Shown in pieces: positions 34,125 to 48,907 of a DNA stretch of 64,000 nt. Every line of letters starts with the position of its first letter. The stretch's first letter is position 1. The notes under the pieces were generated by a model that did no database searches, had not been told where the DNA came from, and saw only the letters and a list, made by a program, of their open reading frames with translations. The position numbers were made by a program, and so were the translations under genes. Source of the stretch: Pomacea canaliculata (lineage: Eukaryota; Mollusca; Gastropoda; Architaenioglossa; Ampullariidae); contig NC_037594.1 in assembly GCF_003073045.1 (NCBI RefSeq), forward strand, positions 19,970,927-20,034,926, given 5' to 3'.

Positions 34125-36728
34125 TGCCAGGTCACTTCCCCCTCTCCCCACATACCCGTCATCCCTCTGTCCTGCCCTTTTGATGGTGCAGCCAGCCAGA
34201 CTCGATAGTGCTGTGGACAGCATAATCCTTTGTGACAGATCTGCTTATGATCAACTTACTTAACTTGTTTATTACTTACCAAATAAGTAACCTTAGAAAT
34301 GATGAAGAAAAGAGACTAAGAAACAAGATATGTTTTTGGTTTTTGGTTTTTTTTTTTCCTTCCATTGCCTCCTTTCCTCAATACTGTTTTTCTGTCTGGT
34401 TCATCCATTTTGTTTTGGATGTATGTGTCGCTGCAAACAGTTGTCTGTTCTTGAACAAGAGATGTTCACTTCATCAAAAGGCGATTTCTGAAAATGATTT
34501 AGGGCAAAAGCTGAGATAAAGACTGAGAGGGAAATATGCTGTGAGTGATTTTAGTTCTTTAAACATCTGAAGCACAAGGTGCAGTTTGAATAGTTAAAAA
34601 CAGATCTCACATCTTGAATGTACTTTTACACTTTTTGTGTTAACTAGGAAACTGACACCTCAGACAACCCATCATTTTCTGTTCTGTTGACAGCCATCCC
34701 TCACCTTTCAAATGTGGAAAATCAGCCAGACTAAGCTTGTCTTTTATCTGAGGCAAAATTTTGAAACCTTGCTATTACACAAGAGCTTACTGAGCTGCAA
34801 GGTTTCAGTTTCGGAGAAGTTTGAGTTGTAGAGTTTTGGGGACTTGTGCTGAAACCATTTGAAGTTTTGAAGAAGGGAGTGAAGGCTGTCAGCTGCATCT
34901 TGTGCTCATCACTGCTTACATTATCCTTCATCCTGCTCCCTTCCATTCCCATGAATTATTTTTTCAGAGTATTCTGTTATGGTCATTGTGTCCTAATTTA
35001 TTTATTCATATTCTGCCACTCACCTCTTTTCCCACTTAGAGTACATTGTGGGTGGACAGCAGCTGTGCAGTGAGATAAAGAGTGCTTTTAGTCTGGCTGG
35101 AAAACAGTTGGGACATCGTGCCTCTCCATCTGGTCATCTTAGACCATCGGCAGCAAAGGGACGGCATGATGGCACTTGGGTGCTTTTACATCCCACTCCA
35201 CTCCCTCACCCCTGACCCCTGTATTTGAATGTATGAGAGTCATGCTCTTTGTCCTCATAATGAGCTATGGAATGCTGTAGAAAGTGGAGTTCTTTTTACT
35301 ATGTAATGAGATTAGAAATATAAGGAGAACAAAAATTGTGATAGCGTTCAACCAAACTAACTGAACTGAAGAGATGATAATCATTACAAAACAAAAGACA
35401 GTATTTTGATTGTGTTATCCCTAAGTCACCCCAGTTCAGGATTTGTAGTAGTTCTCATTTCCCCCCCCAAATCTTTCATCCCAAGTTCAGATAATGTTAT
35501 CTGTGGCCAGCCATCTACCCTTACTTTCTTAAACTTGTTTGCTAGTGTTGTAGTCATGTGATTCACTGAAGTATTACTGTAGAATGCCAGCATGAAAGTT
35601 TCCATTGTCAGTATACAGCTAAATCGAACTCTACAATTAGAAGAAACCATACTTTTTTTTAAACACTTGTGCCCTGATGTCCAGATGCAAGATAGTTGCT
35701 GTGCTTTTTTGTGTGGAAACTGAGCAAGTGTTTTGTAGAGAGAGTGAGAAAACATGGTTACATCTGAATTCCCAGGAAATGGGACATGACCACAACAGAC
35801 TGTATGGACATAACAAACATGCCTCTACTGCCATCACCACCATCTCCATATCATCATCTTCAGCTAGTCAAGTAAACACTGTCTGGTACATTAATGTGAA
35901 GCACTGAAGATGATAGCACCCAGGACTTCCTATTGTGTCCCAGTTTACAACAGAAATTCCAGAGCTATTGGTGTTTTGTGGCCAACGCAAACCATATTGT
36001 GGCATTGCAAATTCAGTCAAGGGAGGTAATAATCTGGATGTGGCTGGGCAGGTGCTTATCACTAAAACTTGTGCCATCCTGGGATTTACGAGAAGTGTGC
36101 AGCAAGTGATTGCAGAATTTCCAGCAGTAATCAGCCCAGTTGGATGTACACTGTCTTTTGGTATGTTGACTCTTTTAAATCTATTTTACACCCTGCAGGG
36201 CTCGTAATAATAGGTGTTGACTGTATGTTTTCATGCAAATAACTGATGTTTTTCTAACATCTGAGATTGTCAGAGAAGCGCTGAGCTTCTTATGTCACAC
36301 TTGTCATCAGTATGTTTGTTGGTGCCATTGTTTTGATCTATGGCAATGTTTCCTGCCAATATTTGATACACCAGTGCTATGCAGAACCAGACTGGTCAGT
36401 GTCCATTCTAAGTAGGACTGATGTATATTTTCAACCCAAAACGTCAGATCACTAGGTCTTGAAGAGTTAAAAATATCTTTGCTCAATGGATTTGTTTTCC
36501 AGAAGTTTGTTACACGTAACACACCCGGTGCAGTGGTTGATATTTCAGGGAGCTGGGGGTTTCGGCGGGGTGGAAAGAGAAAAAAGCTGCTGTCCACAGA
36601 TTATTTAAAGTACATTTCTAGCCACATTGAGTTCTTCACTACAAGTAAAAGTGGTGTCATGTGTCATTGTTCAAAACAAGTTAGTAACATGCCACCGAAC
36701 TTTTATGATAAAAATTATGGATTGGCAC

Positions 36729-36734
36729 AATAAA
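36729..36734 (+). terminator. Candidate proximal poly(A) signal for MXD
   Basis: Canonical AATAAA in the context GGCACAATAAACCACTG, about 2.6 kb after the MXD stop codon. No strong GT-rich element follows at once, so it is only one candidate among several. Confidence 0.25.
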
Positions 36735-39700
36735 CCACTGACAGTGTAAGCAGGAGCAGTAGAGTTTTCTACCTTCAGATCACAAAAGCCATCACTGGTA
36801 TTGAGATCTCACTGGTATTGTATTATTCATTGGCTTATGCACCCTCCAGATTATGCAAGCATAGCTTTGTGTTTGTGAATAGGCTTGCAAGAATAATAAC
36901 TATTGTGATAAAGGGTCTATAATGATCCATTAATACTGTGTAGTATGTCAGTCCAACTGTGTAACTGGTGCAGTTGTCATTTTGTGGTTGTTGATTCTGT
37001 TGTTGGTTTTGTTTTTTCAAATTTATTACAAATCAGTTATTTATTGCATACATTCAGAGATAAAAATAATTTTCTTGAGTTCAGATTTTGAATTATGTTG
37101 AGTTACAATCATATTTCGTTTTTCCTTTTTTTCTGTTTCCTCTGAGCATCTGCAAGGTGCACTGACAATATAAATTGACTTCGTCCTGTTGAAAGAATAG
37201 GTGAATAAGTGTGAGGGTATTGGAGCAAAATATTATTGAAATAATATAATGTAACTGAATCAGTGAATAACATAGAGCTCAGTTTTCCAAAAAGTTTTAG
37301 AACAACATGTATCAGTGTCAGAAAAAAATGGGCATCAGCATCTGTACTTGAGCTGTATTTCAAGAAGAGGAATTTTTGACACGATATCAGGAAATATCAA
37401 AGGTATTTTCAGTACCCACATGTTCACTTATTATTACTTTTAGAGAAAGTTGAAAATCATTTTATGCTAAGAGTATTTTATGTAGCAGTTTTAAAATTTC
37501 AAACACCTCTTAATAACTTTGACAGAATTTTTAAATTAGAAACTTAGTATTACTCTTATAAAATCCAGGTGTAACCAAAGTATAAGGGCTTTTCAAAAAC
37601 GAGCTTTTTGAATAAGTGTTTGGAGAAAGAAAAGTTGATCTGTGTGGTACAGAGAGGCATAGTTGAAAGTGATCTCTGTGCCAATTACCGACCACTGATT
37701 TGGCTATAAACGTATAATAATGTACACCTCAGTTCTTTGTCTATAAGTGCTATCATAAATGTTATAGAACTGTGAAAGTTTTTGTTTTTAGCAAATTTTA
37801 CTCATAAATATCTAGGTTGTGTTGCTGTCACATTTTTAATAGTCAAAAAGAATGTGGTATGAGGAAATAGCTGGACAGAATTTGCATGAATAGAGCAGAG
37901 ACGTGAATTGATTTTATCTTGTTGTCCTGTATGTGTGTTATAAATATTAGGGAAAAATGATTATTCTTTGAATGTATGATCCAGTCTGGATCACACCAGG
38001 CAGTTATGGATGTTGCAATATTTATGTCAGCCATGTTTTTTTTAATACGAGTTTTAAGGGAGCTGTAATACAAAATATCTAAATATGAGATTGGAAAGAG
38101 GAATTTCTCTTTCTGGTGCATTAAAGCTCTGCTCTTATACTGTGCAGCTGCAGTATAATGTAACTGTATCATGACTGGTAAGATTTGGTCAATAGAACTT
38201 CATTACTGTGGAACTGAAAGGTCATTGAACATGTTAAGAAAGTTCTATATATATGCATACATGCATATGGGTAGGTGTACACATGTGCAGATGCATGTAT
38301 GTACATGAATGTGTATATATATATAATGTGCAAATGCAGCTGTAAGCTTGATGGTGTAGTTTTGCAAATAAAAGGAAAACAGTCTCTCGCACCCGCCCAC
38401 ACACACTGTATGAGCAAGCTTATAGGGGTTCCCATTGGTCCTTTTGTTTCCTTATTGCGATAAAATCCAAAACTTTAAGTGTCGTGAAAGCTAAACGCTG
38501 TTCTAAGCCAGTAGTAAGAAGAGTCTTGTACACATTTCCTGTCAGCTTGGTAAAACAGTCTTTTGTGGAAGTAGTGAGAGCTATATATATATACTGGAGT
38601 GCACTTGAGCATTCGTATTTCAGAATTGTTACATTTATATTGGGAGAATAAATTCTGCAACATATTACTATGCACATCTGACTGGTTGCAGGTATATTTT
38701 TTTGATGCATTAGATGAAGAGTTTAAAAGCTCAGTAGAAGATATTTTCTGTCTGCATAAAAGATGCAAGAACATGTTTTGTTTTTTTTAAAGTACAGAAA
38801 AACAAGACAGTGATATTGCAGTCTTTTCAAGGGGAGTGAGGTTGCTTATTGCTAGACATAAGTCTGTCGATGATTTTACTTTTGGAATCCCCCCACCCTA
38901 CCTGTGTTGGCCAAGCTTTAAACTTTTGAAATTAAAGGCTAAACTAGTGGGTGTTGCAAAATGTGATTAAGAAAATTGATGGGAAACATGAAATTACGAA
39001 AGTGGGTTGAAAACAGCTTGCTTGTTTGGGGAAGTTTAGGATTCTTGATAACAGCTTTCATTAACTCTTCAAGACTTCACAAACAAAATTTGCACCATGG
39101 AGTGGAAGGAAGATGGCACTTTTAGGTTCTGTTGATTTATAAACACTAAGGTAATGTAGTGAAGGGTAAAATGTTTCTATGTGACAGATCTTATCAGTCT
39201 TGATACATTTCCTGTTGGCTGTGTCCATGTGATATTTACTTTTATTTCATTCAAAACTTTAAATCTTGTGAGTTACAGCTGTCTTAAGGGATCAAAACTT
39301 TGAAGTGCAACCTCCTGCAGACAATTCTGCAGACAATTATTTTTTAATCAGGTTCCTCCCTATTTGGAGAACACTGTGTATTATTATCTCAGTACTTAAA
39401 AACTTGTTTGGCATACAGTTTTCAGCTGACTTTCCCAGAGATTTGTTAGGTGGAAGGTCACTTTGTCAGGAATGATGAACTGGTTGGAACTGACCACCTG
39501 AATGTCAGTTAAGCATTCGGAATAGAGTTCAGCATTCAGTGCACCTTGCCAGGTTAATTTCCTGGTAGACCAGTTTGTCTAAAATTTGACAAGTTTGCAG
39601 AATTTACCACCTGAGTATCTTCAAAGTTAAAAAGTTCTTTTGTTTTTTTCACTATGAGCTTCAATATTTTTTGTATGTCTCATTGTGTTTAACACAGGAA

Positions 39701-41251
39701 CTAGGTCTTTTTCTCCATTGTTTGTTGGTATTTTCTCGGTTATAGAGACACTTGTTTTCTCAGATTTTTGTTTTTAATCAAATTGTCAATTTTGTGTTGC
39801 ATCACATCATGCTGGCAATATGTATATGCTTCTAGGTTTTTCCCATTCCATAAAAGCAGTGCACAATGATCAAAATATAAATATTCCAATCTGCTTGAAG
39901 TTCTCCCAACTGAAACCAATCTCTCTTTCTTTAAATTATTGTTGTCATTGCCTCTTTAATAAACTTCAGACTGTGGTATTACAGATGAATGCAAGATATT
40001 TGCTTGTTAAGAGTTTATGTATGCTGTTTGCATGTGGGATGTGTGTTTTTATGCGAGAGTGTGGCCTGTTGAAGAATGAGGTGAGAGATTAGACTTTTCT
40101 GAAAGAGGTGGATTAAGCTGCAGTCACAACACTGTCAAATTATGAAAGCAGATTGTCCATGTAATTTTTGATTCCATTAACTCTTCTGGCTACTATTTGT
40201 GAACATAGTACATAATTTTATGTACACATAAAGTTGCGCATGTCTCTAGTTCTCACTGTGAAAAGTATTGAAATTTGTTTTAAATAAACAGGTATCCATT
40301 TTTTTTAATTAGACTTGCTAAAATTACAACATAAAAAATTTGTTCTAATTAATTGTGTAAAATTATGTGAAAATTATTCAAAAGAATATTGATAAGATTA
40401 AAACCCACATAGTTTTTCTTTCATGCTCTAGTTATAATTTTGTAAGGTTAGTATTTTGTGAAAACAAAGAATTTTGATTCAGTGTAAATTAACACAAAGA
40501 TCTTGAGCAGAGGCACAGGTGCACATGCATGCACACTTATTGTGGCATGCTTTCATATTTTCTGTAAATTGTGCCTGTTTGCATGCAGACACAAAAAAGG
40601 TTTGGATTTTATTTTTTCAATATTCATAATACATAAAAAGGTTCTGTGGACATCGGAGCTACATACTGAGAAAGCTTAGCCATATAGGAATCGCTGTTCA
40701 TGTTCTCATCCACATTTGTTCAGGAAAGGAATTGGGGAGCTGGATGGCCTTTGTGTTCTGACTTGCTATGAATAAACTAGTATGTTGACCATGACATGCA
40801 TGTTTAAGTGTAAACTGGACCTACAAAACATTTGCATTAAGTTCTGGCCTCAACAGGGCTGAACACTGCTGTATCCTACAGTCCTGTCATGCAGCTTGAG
40901 CAGGCTAACAACTGTTTTTTCTCATGGATTGTTTTTGTCATTGAGAGAACGTGCGTATGTTCATGAGCGAAGTGTTGTTTTGCATGAATGCTATCTCTTC
41001 CATTTTGTCTAAATAGCTTATGTAGCATCAGATGATGGAAAAGACATGAGTGAAAGGATTTGTTTATGTGGATGTAAACCAGATGAAGCTTTTTTTTAAA
41101 AGTCCCTTTCCCAAGAAAAGTGATGGTAACATGTCTGGCACAGTAAACATCCTTTTTTCTGTAATCCAGGTAAAAAAAAAAAATTCCCTACATTCTGAGT
41201 ATAAATGGTAGCTATTTAGCTGACTGTTATGCATCTGCTACCAACTATCAG

Positions 41252-41257
41252 AATAAA
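41252..41257 (+). terminator. Candidate distal poly(A) signal for MXD
   Basis: Canonical AATAAA followed by a GT-rich stretch at about 41283-41303. It lies near the 3' edge of the AT-rich, repeat-poor block that begins at the MXD stop codon, which makes it the best candidate for a distal end of that transcript. Confidence 0.3.
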
Positions 41258-42079
41258 ATGGTGACTTTAAAATTGACTGAAGTCTCTTGTTTGTTGGTTT
41301 TAGCGCAGCCTGGGAGCTGGCAAACATAGGACCTTAGTGTCATTTTGTGTAAATATGATAAAGTAATTCTACTTGTTCGTTCAATTTCAGAGAAATAAAT
41401 AATGATACTGTATGTGGTCTTTGTTCTTCTATGAATGGCAATGGATGATGGAGATAGTTTAACAGTGTGTGAGGGCAACAGTTGCAATAGTACAGTTGTA
41501 AATTGAAATGTAAGTGAAATAAAAAATAAACACTTGTATAATACTTAAATACACTACTAGGGTTATGTTATTATCTTGATGCATGAGGTTTGTGTTTGTG
41601 ATTTTTGTAATTTGCACACGTGCACTGGAAATGACAGTATTAAAAACTTTCTTCTTACAACTTCAGCCACTCATACAGACAATACTGTTGACAGACATGA
41701 ACCTTCGTACATCTGAAGAATTAGTGCAACATGTGACAGATAAAAACTGTTCACTGCCAAGTCCAATGTCCTCTACCCCAAGGCAACCAGCCCATCTGCA
41801 GACAGGTGCATCACACTAGGTAGTGTATTTGGAGTGGAAATTTTAATTACCGTTGCTGAGTGTGTCAGGTGGTTTATAAATTGGCAGGCGACAAGATAAC
41901 AGAAATGGTATTTGTGGAAGGTGGATGGGGTAGAGAATAAGACCATTAATTTTAGAATAGATTTGTGTATCAAACAGCTGCTGGACGGCCAATCTGTTGA
42001 ACCAATCTCTAGTTTACTGGAGTCCTTGAGAATGTCACATCAGGCTATTCCCTTGATGGACCACTGTGCAGGGTAGGGT

Positions 42080-42175
42080 GGTACTCCTGGTAGTGCAGCG
42101 GTAAAATCCTCACTTGTGTCCACAATGGTGAGTATAGTTCAAGGGTCAGATCTCTGGGCAAGGTGTTGTGTATGA
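42080..42175 (+). mobile_element. tRNA-related SINE remnant
   Basis: TAGTGCAGCGG at 42091-42101 fits the pol III A-box consensus TRGYNNANNNG exactly. About 46 bp later AGTTCAAGGGTC resembles a B box with one mismatch. The spacing suits a tRNA-derived promoter, but the sequence does not fold as a full tRNA, so a SINE head is the best reading. Confidence 0.4.
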
Positions 42176-45100
42176 CACACATGCTGACCTTCCCCTTCAT
42201 CTTTTTTCCATGAAAAATTGCCACATTAACCTAGTGCACTGCTATAGCTTATGGAATGGCAGCAACAGGCTGAAGGGTATTGTGAATACATCTCGGGTCA
42301 AGATTTTCAAAGAATACTCGGGGACTCCAAAAAATACACGTGTCACATAGAGTCACATTTCAGCTTTTTGGGGGTTTTATTATTATTTATTATTAAATTT
42401 TTTTGTGCATGCGTTCTCGGACGAGCAGTAATGCTGACGCCAGTAACAGCTTAGGCCATGACACCATTTGTAACTTATGAACCCTTCTTTCCTCCAACAC
42501 AGTATGCGTGTGCTGAGGTCATCTTGTTTGTACCTGAGAGAGTGTGTACTATATTAGAAGATAAATCCCATGGTGCTTCCCAGTCCATAAAGCTGCGTCC
42601 CAAGACAGTCTTATGTCGAGATCATGGATGTAGTTTGAGAAAATTATTAATAGAAGAAGGGGCCGGGAGTAGAATAGGGAGAAGGTGAGTTAACAGAACT
42701 AAAAAAGACAAGGCAGTTAAGAATTACGCCCCAACACCAGTCCGCCAGAGAGCCCCACATCTCTGGCCTGACATCAAAACAACAGTTATGTCCAGAACTT
42801 GCCCTGTAAGCATATATACTCTCAAGATATAAAAAAACCGTCTTCCAACAGTTGCCATGAATGTATGAGGACCTGTTGTCAAAAAGAAGGATTGGTTGCG
42901 GGGGTGGGGAGGGAGCATAGAGGGGAAGAAGGGACACTTGTGGAGACAGTGTCAAGTGGAACTGGTTTGGGCAGGAGCGCAACAAGAGGCGACGAAATAG
43001 AATAACACTTGGACGTGTTCCGGGGGGAAAGGGAGGAGGGGGAGAGAGAGAGAACAATGCCTCACTCTGCAAAGGACGTGGGGATTGTGGGAGGAAAGCA
43101 AGGAGGCGCCCCGTACACAAAAGTCCTTATGCTGAAGTGGCTCTTTTTGTGCATGAACCAGCGAACCAGTTGCAGCCTGCTTGCATTTCACTCATTTTTC
43201 AAGCAGTAAACATGGTTCATCGCATTCCCGACAACCGACATTAACGTCCAATCCTCTTCCTTTTGTCACTCTTTTGCTCATCTCCAAACGAATGACTGCA
43301 CGTGGTCACCATACATCTGATAAAAGATAAATGTTTTAGTATTATTATTTCCAAAAAGTTCTTGCGTTCTCACAGTCAAGACGGTTTCTTCAGCACAAAA
43401 GATATCGGACCCGACAATTTAAATCCCTAGGTTCGAGTCCTCAAGAGAATGAGCGAACGTGCAATAAATAATACAGGGTCTCTTATTTCTCCTTCGCTTT
43501 GTCCGGTTCAAGGGATGCAGGCAAACGAAGACCAGTCCTTCCGAAATGACGAGAGAAGGCTTTCCGATGTTTCTTCAAGTTTCCCGATCGTGCAGTCAGC
43601 AAACATGCCGGGTCAAAGGTCAGCCCGTGCACACGATTGATGCTGGGAAGGGGATCTGTCCGAACGTCGCGAGGTGACAAGACAAAGATTCCAGTTGTGA
43701 TTGTGTCTAATTCAGTGTCTTGCCAACCTGCCGAAAACAAACAAAAACTAAAGCAACAGAATTTATAGCATTTGCTACACCTACTTCCGCAGCCACTTGA
43801 AACTCTTCAGAAGCGACGCACGTGGCTCCTGTTCTTTTTTTTTCTTCTTCTTCTTTTTTTTCCTTGAAACACATTTTCAAGCAAACGTCTGAGTTTTTTT
43901 CGTCATTTCAATTGTTTGATGGATTACTGACTGCCATATCACAAATAATGAGGCGAGACCTAAATTCTTGATTCTCATTTTGATGAGCCGTGAGTATGTT
44001 TAACAAGTGGTAGTCTGTTTCAGTAGTGCATTTTGTAGTGAGAGCTTTAGGATTCCCTTTCACAAAGGAAGAATGTTCTGAAGTTGTCTAATGACCGTTT
44101 TCTGCGAAGTAAGAGAGTGGTGTGGAAATCGTTTGCATTAACGGTGCCTTCCCCTCCCCCACAACCATCCTCTCCTCTTCAAAGACAAGAGTCGGAGTGT
44201 CAAGTCAGTTTGATTAAACACGAGCCGATTGAAGTCTTCCTGACAATCAAACTTCACCCTGCTTCTAGAGCAGCGAGTCGGGTAGAGGGTTCACACACCC
44301 GTTTGCCTGCAAAGTAGATGACGTCACTGGGGTTAGTGCGCACGACCCGCACCATACACACGATAATCCTGCGATAATCTTCACAAACACCTTCAAACTT
44401 TTTTTGTAAAAAATCGGTGTCAAATTTTCTTGATGCGGCGTGGAGAGCACGTTTTTATCCGAGGTGAATGACTGATGACTCGGGTGGACAAAGGTTATTA
44501 TGTGGCGCCATTCCTTGCCTTGCTTATCGTCCCTGAGGCGTTGTCGCCTTCTTTGCATGGTGATCATCCGGCTTCGCAGGAGAGTCATCGTTTAAAGAGA
44601 TTTGTGTGTTGAATGCACAATCAGACAGGCAACAAAATATCCAGACTGAGAATATGTCTACACAACACTTGGCACACCATAGCTGTGTAATCAGTAAAAA
44701 GCAATAAAATGTCTTTCGTCTTGAAGTTTTCTGGATTTGGCGGAATGTAAGATACACGTCCATCCTCTCGGAACATACCCGGTCATATTTTCAGGGAAAC
44801 ACAGTACGTGGTTATATACACGTGTATTATGGTTGTATACATTGAGCTGGGCTGACCGGTGTACCTCTGGTTCATAACTACTTTTTCAGGCTGGCAAAGT
44901 CACCTTCCTGTCTCAACGGAACGAATCCTCCTCCATCTTTCTTGTGGACTTGTTTCCATGTCTGTGGGTCAGTGAGCGTGTCTGCACGTCAGCTGCTGTA
45001 CGGACCAAAGAAACACGCAGAGCTTATTTTAGTCCCTGTGTAAGGCAGTGTGAAGCTTAACTGTGTTGCCCAAGCCATCTTCCACACTAACCCACAAGGA

Positions 45101-46254
45101 CTGGTTTGGTACACTGAACCGCTCCTTGGGGACGAGATAGTGGTGATCAAAAAACATATTTCTCTCGCAGAAATGAGATGCTATTTTTATCGCTCCTGGC
45201 ATTTTCAAGACCTTTGCTGAGCTCAGCATAGCAGAACAATGATTTGCATTTTTCGGTTGTCCTAGAGAAGGGCTGTGAGCTGGAAACACAGTCCTCTTTC
45301 TGAGCAGCTCTCTCTCTTTTTCACACACACACACACACTCACACATACACGCGCACATGGCACCTCTAAGGGGTTATTGACCTCATATACTATAGCATTC
45401 CACGCTTTTCATCTGTCTAGGCTTCTGCAATAATGGGATAATGGAGATATCGTATATGCAATCTGTCGTTGATTGAAACACGTGTGACTGTAATTCTATA
45501 GAAGGCTTTCGCTAAAAGAAACTGCAATGACACATGTATGTATATTTTAAAATTTAGGGTTTGTGATAGTATGGGACATGTATGAGATATATATATATGA
45601 ATATCTCTTTAGAGAGAACATGGCTTTATTAAATAAAATTTTGTATTTTACTGCTAATTTTAACATAGTTGGTAAGATGTGTCTACACGCCGACAGCTTG
45701 ATTGGCACTAAAGCTTTGGTCTCCTTCGTTCACACACACACACACGTGTAAATCCCAATATATATGTAGACAAAAGAATATGTGTGCATTTTGTTTGTGT
45801 GTGCGGTTTGTTAAGTGTGTGTGTGGTGAGGGAGGAAAACCTTCAGCTTATATATAAGGTCTTGGGTACGACCTGATTACACGCCTCTGGTTCCTAGTTA
45901 ACCATGGGGTAATGTTACCTCTGCTTCGTGACTAGAGGCCCGTGGTAGTGTCGGTGTGTGTGTGTGCTACGTGCGTTGACATTGTTTCTCGGCTCCCACG
46001 CGATGCCAGCGCCCCTCAGTGTGCATCAGTCACAGATCACCATGGAGACAAGACTTTTAAAGAGCGAATCCCATCCGTTGGGGAGTGTGCTCAGCGATGT
46101 AGCTTACTTTTCACAATTGTAGAGAAGTTAAGAAAGAAGTTTGACGATTTGTGATTGCATTTTCGTTGGGAAAGATTGCTGCACAGGCGATCCTTGTTGC
46201 CAATACCCTGAGGATCGGGTATTCTAGATCGCAACTAGTGAACTGTTTTATTCT

Positions 46255-46259
46255 TTTTG

Positions 46260-46296
<37 letters not shown>

Positions 46297-46300
46297 TTTG
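46255..46300. repeat. (TTTTG)n microsatellite
   Basis: GTTTT pentamers with length variation among the T runs. Confidence 0.85.
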
Positions 46301-47154
46301 TGTAAGAGACACATGGTCGGTTGCTTGGTCGCAATAAGACTTACACAATTCATTGAATTCTCGTTGGCCACCAATTCCCTACCTATTCCCCTCTTTTACT
46401 ACATATCAACAAAGACTTTCTTTTACACAAACTGACAATCATAGTCATCTCACTTGGGATCCATCATATTTCGTTCATGTTGATGCCAGGCCTGATTATG
46501 AACAGTGGGCGGCTATAATAAAGTTTTGTGTCATACTGAAAACGAGGCGATGAATGTACAATAACGAACACCATCACACCCTATCGATTGCTGCGCCTGC
46601 GCACAAGTAATTCAGTTTCCATTAACTGATCAACAACTGCTCCAATCTGACAACAGAAATTAATTTGCAGCCTATGATACGATCCGCAGTCCACAAAAGT
46701 AAAGTATAGTTCACTGTAATCATCTTACACGAAGCCTGCTAATGTCACGGTGATATTTGGATTGGCAGGATTAGAAAGGTTTCAGATTCTAGGCTTTTGT
46801 CGATTTTTTCTCTCTTTTGTTAGTGAGGTAGGCGACAGATTGAGAGCACGGCCGTTCAATGAGTGATTTCTCGATTTGGACAATCAGCAACAGTGTTTGG
46901 CGCAAAGGAGGCAATAATTCACTTCTCCATGGGAGCAAATGCACTTGTGGTGCTGTGTACCCCAGGATAACATTCAGTGATATATTTTTGGCTGCTGCAA
47001 ACATGGTTATCCGTGAATGTTTTAATTAAGCCATTTGGCAAGAGAGGAATGAAAGATATATAGCTTGGTCCAAACTAAATATTTTAAAGCGATGGCTGTT
47101 TTGATGGCGAAGGAAAAGCAGCCGTCTGGCTATTGCCCAATTCTGAATACAATT

Positions 47155-47222
<68 letters not shown>

Positions 47223-47235
47223 CAATAACAATAAT
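47155..47235. repeat. (TAA)n trinucleotide microsatellite
   Basis: About 20 perfect AAT units, then CAA and AATAAC variants. The open frame running through it encodes only polyasparagine and is not a gene. Confidence 0.95.
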
Positions 47236-48907
47236 TTGTTGCCTGTCTAAACCACTGTTACAATCGAATGAACAAGTTTAGCATCTGCCATAACGAAAAG
47301 AAGTAACGAGGGCGGCATGGTCATTATGTAGCTGAGCTTTTGCTCATGACTATGAACACAAAATGAATGCCGGGAATTATGGCAGAATTTAAGACCATCG
47401 ACCGTCGGAGATGGAGACGACTAAACCCTAATATAAAGGTGAAGCTGTGCTCAAGACGAATTTAGCAATACTGTACAGGTAAATCCGATCATATCTACAA
47501 TTGTCATATATTGCTGATTGCATACAATGGATAATTTCGCCCTGCCTCCAGCTGACGACAGAAAAGATAAAATTAATACAAAGGGATGACGAGGATTGAT
47601 AACATCTAGATGTGGCGTCACCAAGGTTGATAGGAGCACTCATGGTATAGATATGAACCCTGCGGATGATTGCCAACCTATTAGTGGATAAAAATTCGAA
47701 CAGGTATCATCATCATCAGCAGCATGGCTGTGTGGAATTCAAGTTGGCGAGCCGAGCATAAGGCCGACCTGAGGCAAGAGATATTTGTGTACGTGGGGAA
47801 ACCAAAGGGCATGGTACCCTGGAGATAAGTCCATCCTTCACAGCACAAGCCGCTGGATGCAGGTGACTGAGCATCCACACGCTCCCCGGACGTTCGTCAA
47901 CCTTGACCGATAATTGCTGCGGGTGTGAGCAGAGGTTAGACTAAAATATATGTGAACTGTTGACCCAAAGCTTTTATCTAAAAATGATATGATGTGAACT
48001 GTCCAGGAATGCAAACTAGAGCCAAGAACAAAACTAAATGTGAGTGATTGCTTATATAACTGTGTTTATTATGTGTTCTCGCAACTGACAACAGAACTTT
48101 AAGAAGGACTGTTTGCATGGAGGCATAGTTAAAGGTTAACCATAACCAAAGACACCCTTCTCCCCACCACCACCCCGCTTAAAATTGTAAACAAATCGTG
48201 TATCGTATTTCGGCCACGTTGGGATGGACGCAGGTGGTTTGTAAGTAATCTTCACGTGGGTCAGAACGAGGCCTGAGTGGAAAAAACAAGAGGTCAAGAC
48301 AATAATCTATAGAACAATGACGAGAGGTCGTAAAGTGAGTTTGTACAACAATGAGCACACCACTGACTCCTGGCAACGGCATCGGTTTTTTTGTTTGTTT
48401 GTTATTTTTTTGCTTTGTTTTGTTTTGTTCTTTTATGAAGGAGGTTGAGGCATCTACCCACATCTACAAATGTTCTAAGGTTTGTGTAAGTACAAGAGAC
48501 ATCTACCTAGATATGTTTTCAGTGTGGGAGGAAATACTAGTTTGCACTCTACATTGTTTTTCGATTATTTTCTCTTATCAGAATTTGCTTGAAATACTGT
48601 AAAGGGAAGAAAACTCACCCGTGTGTCCTCTGTATTTAGGGACACATGCTCTTCTTTTCCTCCTTTTTCTTTCTTCTAGCCTTGTCTTCTGTTTACATTG
48701 ATATGCATCCTTTTCTGACTTTGCTTCTCCTTACATTTGCCGTCTAGCAAGATGAAATAACCCTGTACCTCATTCTCTCAACGCCGGTAGGTTGTCTTCT
48801 CCACTTATCTTAACCCACGTGCAGCTTGTATATGCACACATATGGACACTTAACCGAATTCTACTCGCAGTACAACCAAACTGTAAGGGTCACGAAGACG
48901 TAGTGCA

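Larger units (their letters stand above)
34125..41257 (+). other. Possible long 3' UTR and downstream region of MXD
   Basis: From the MXD stop to about 41.25 kb the DNA is AT-rich, has few microsatellites and no convincing open frame. AATAAA hexamers occur at 36729, 40283 and 41252, among others. The one at 41252-41257 is followed after about 27 bp by a GT-rich tract (TCTTGTTTGTTGGTTTTAG), the usual arrangement of a poly(A) site. The uniform composition differs from the repeat-rich flanks, which suggests transcribed sequence, but the true 3' end cannot be fixed from sequence alone. Confidence 0.35.

Noticed and set aside
42647..43120. 157-codon minus-strand frame
   Set aside because: Pro/Ser/Leu-rich from a purine-rich tract on the other strand; no recognisable domain.
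43420..43450. Possible tRNA T-arm (GGTTCGAGTCC)
   Set aside because: No acceptor stem, D arm or anticodon arm can be fitted around it.
45848..45858. TATATATAAGG as a TATA box
   Set aside because: The next ATG meets a stop within three codons and no exon-like frame follows.
47065..47250. Polyasparagine frame
   Set aside because: It is a direct translation of the TAA microsatellite.
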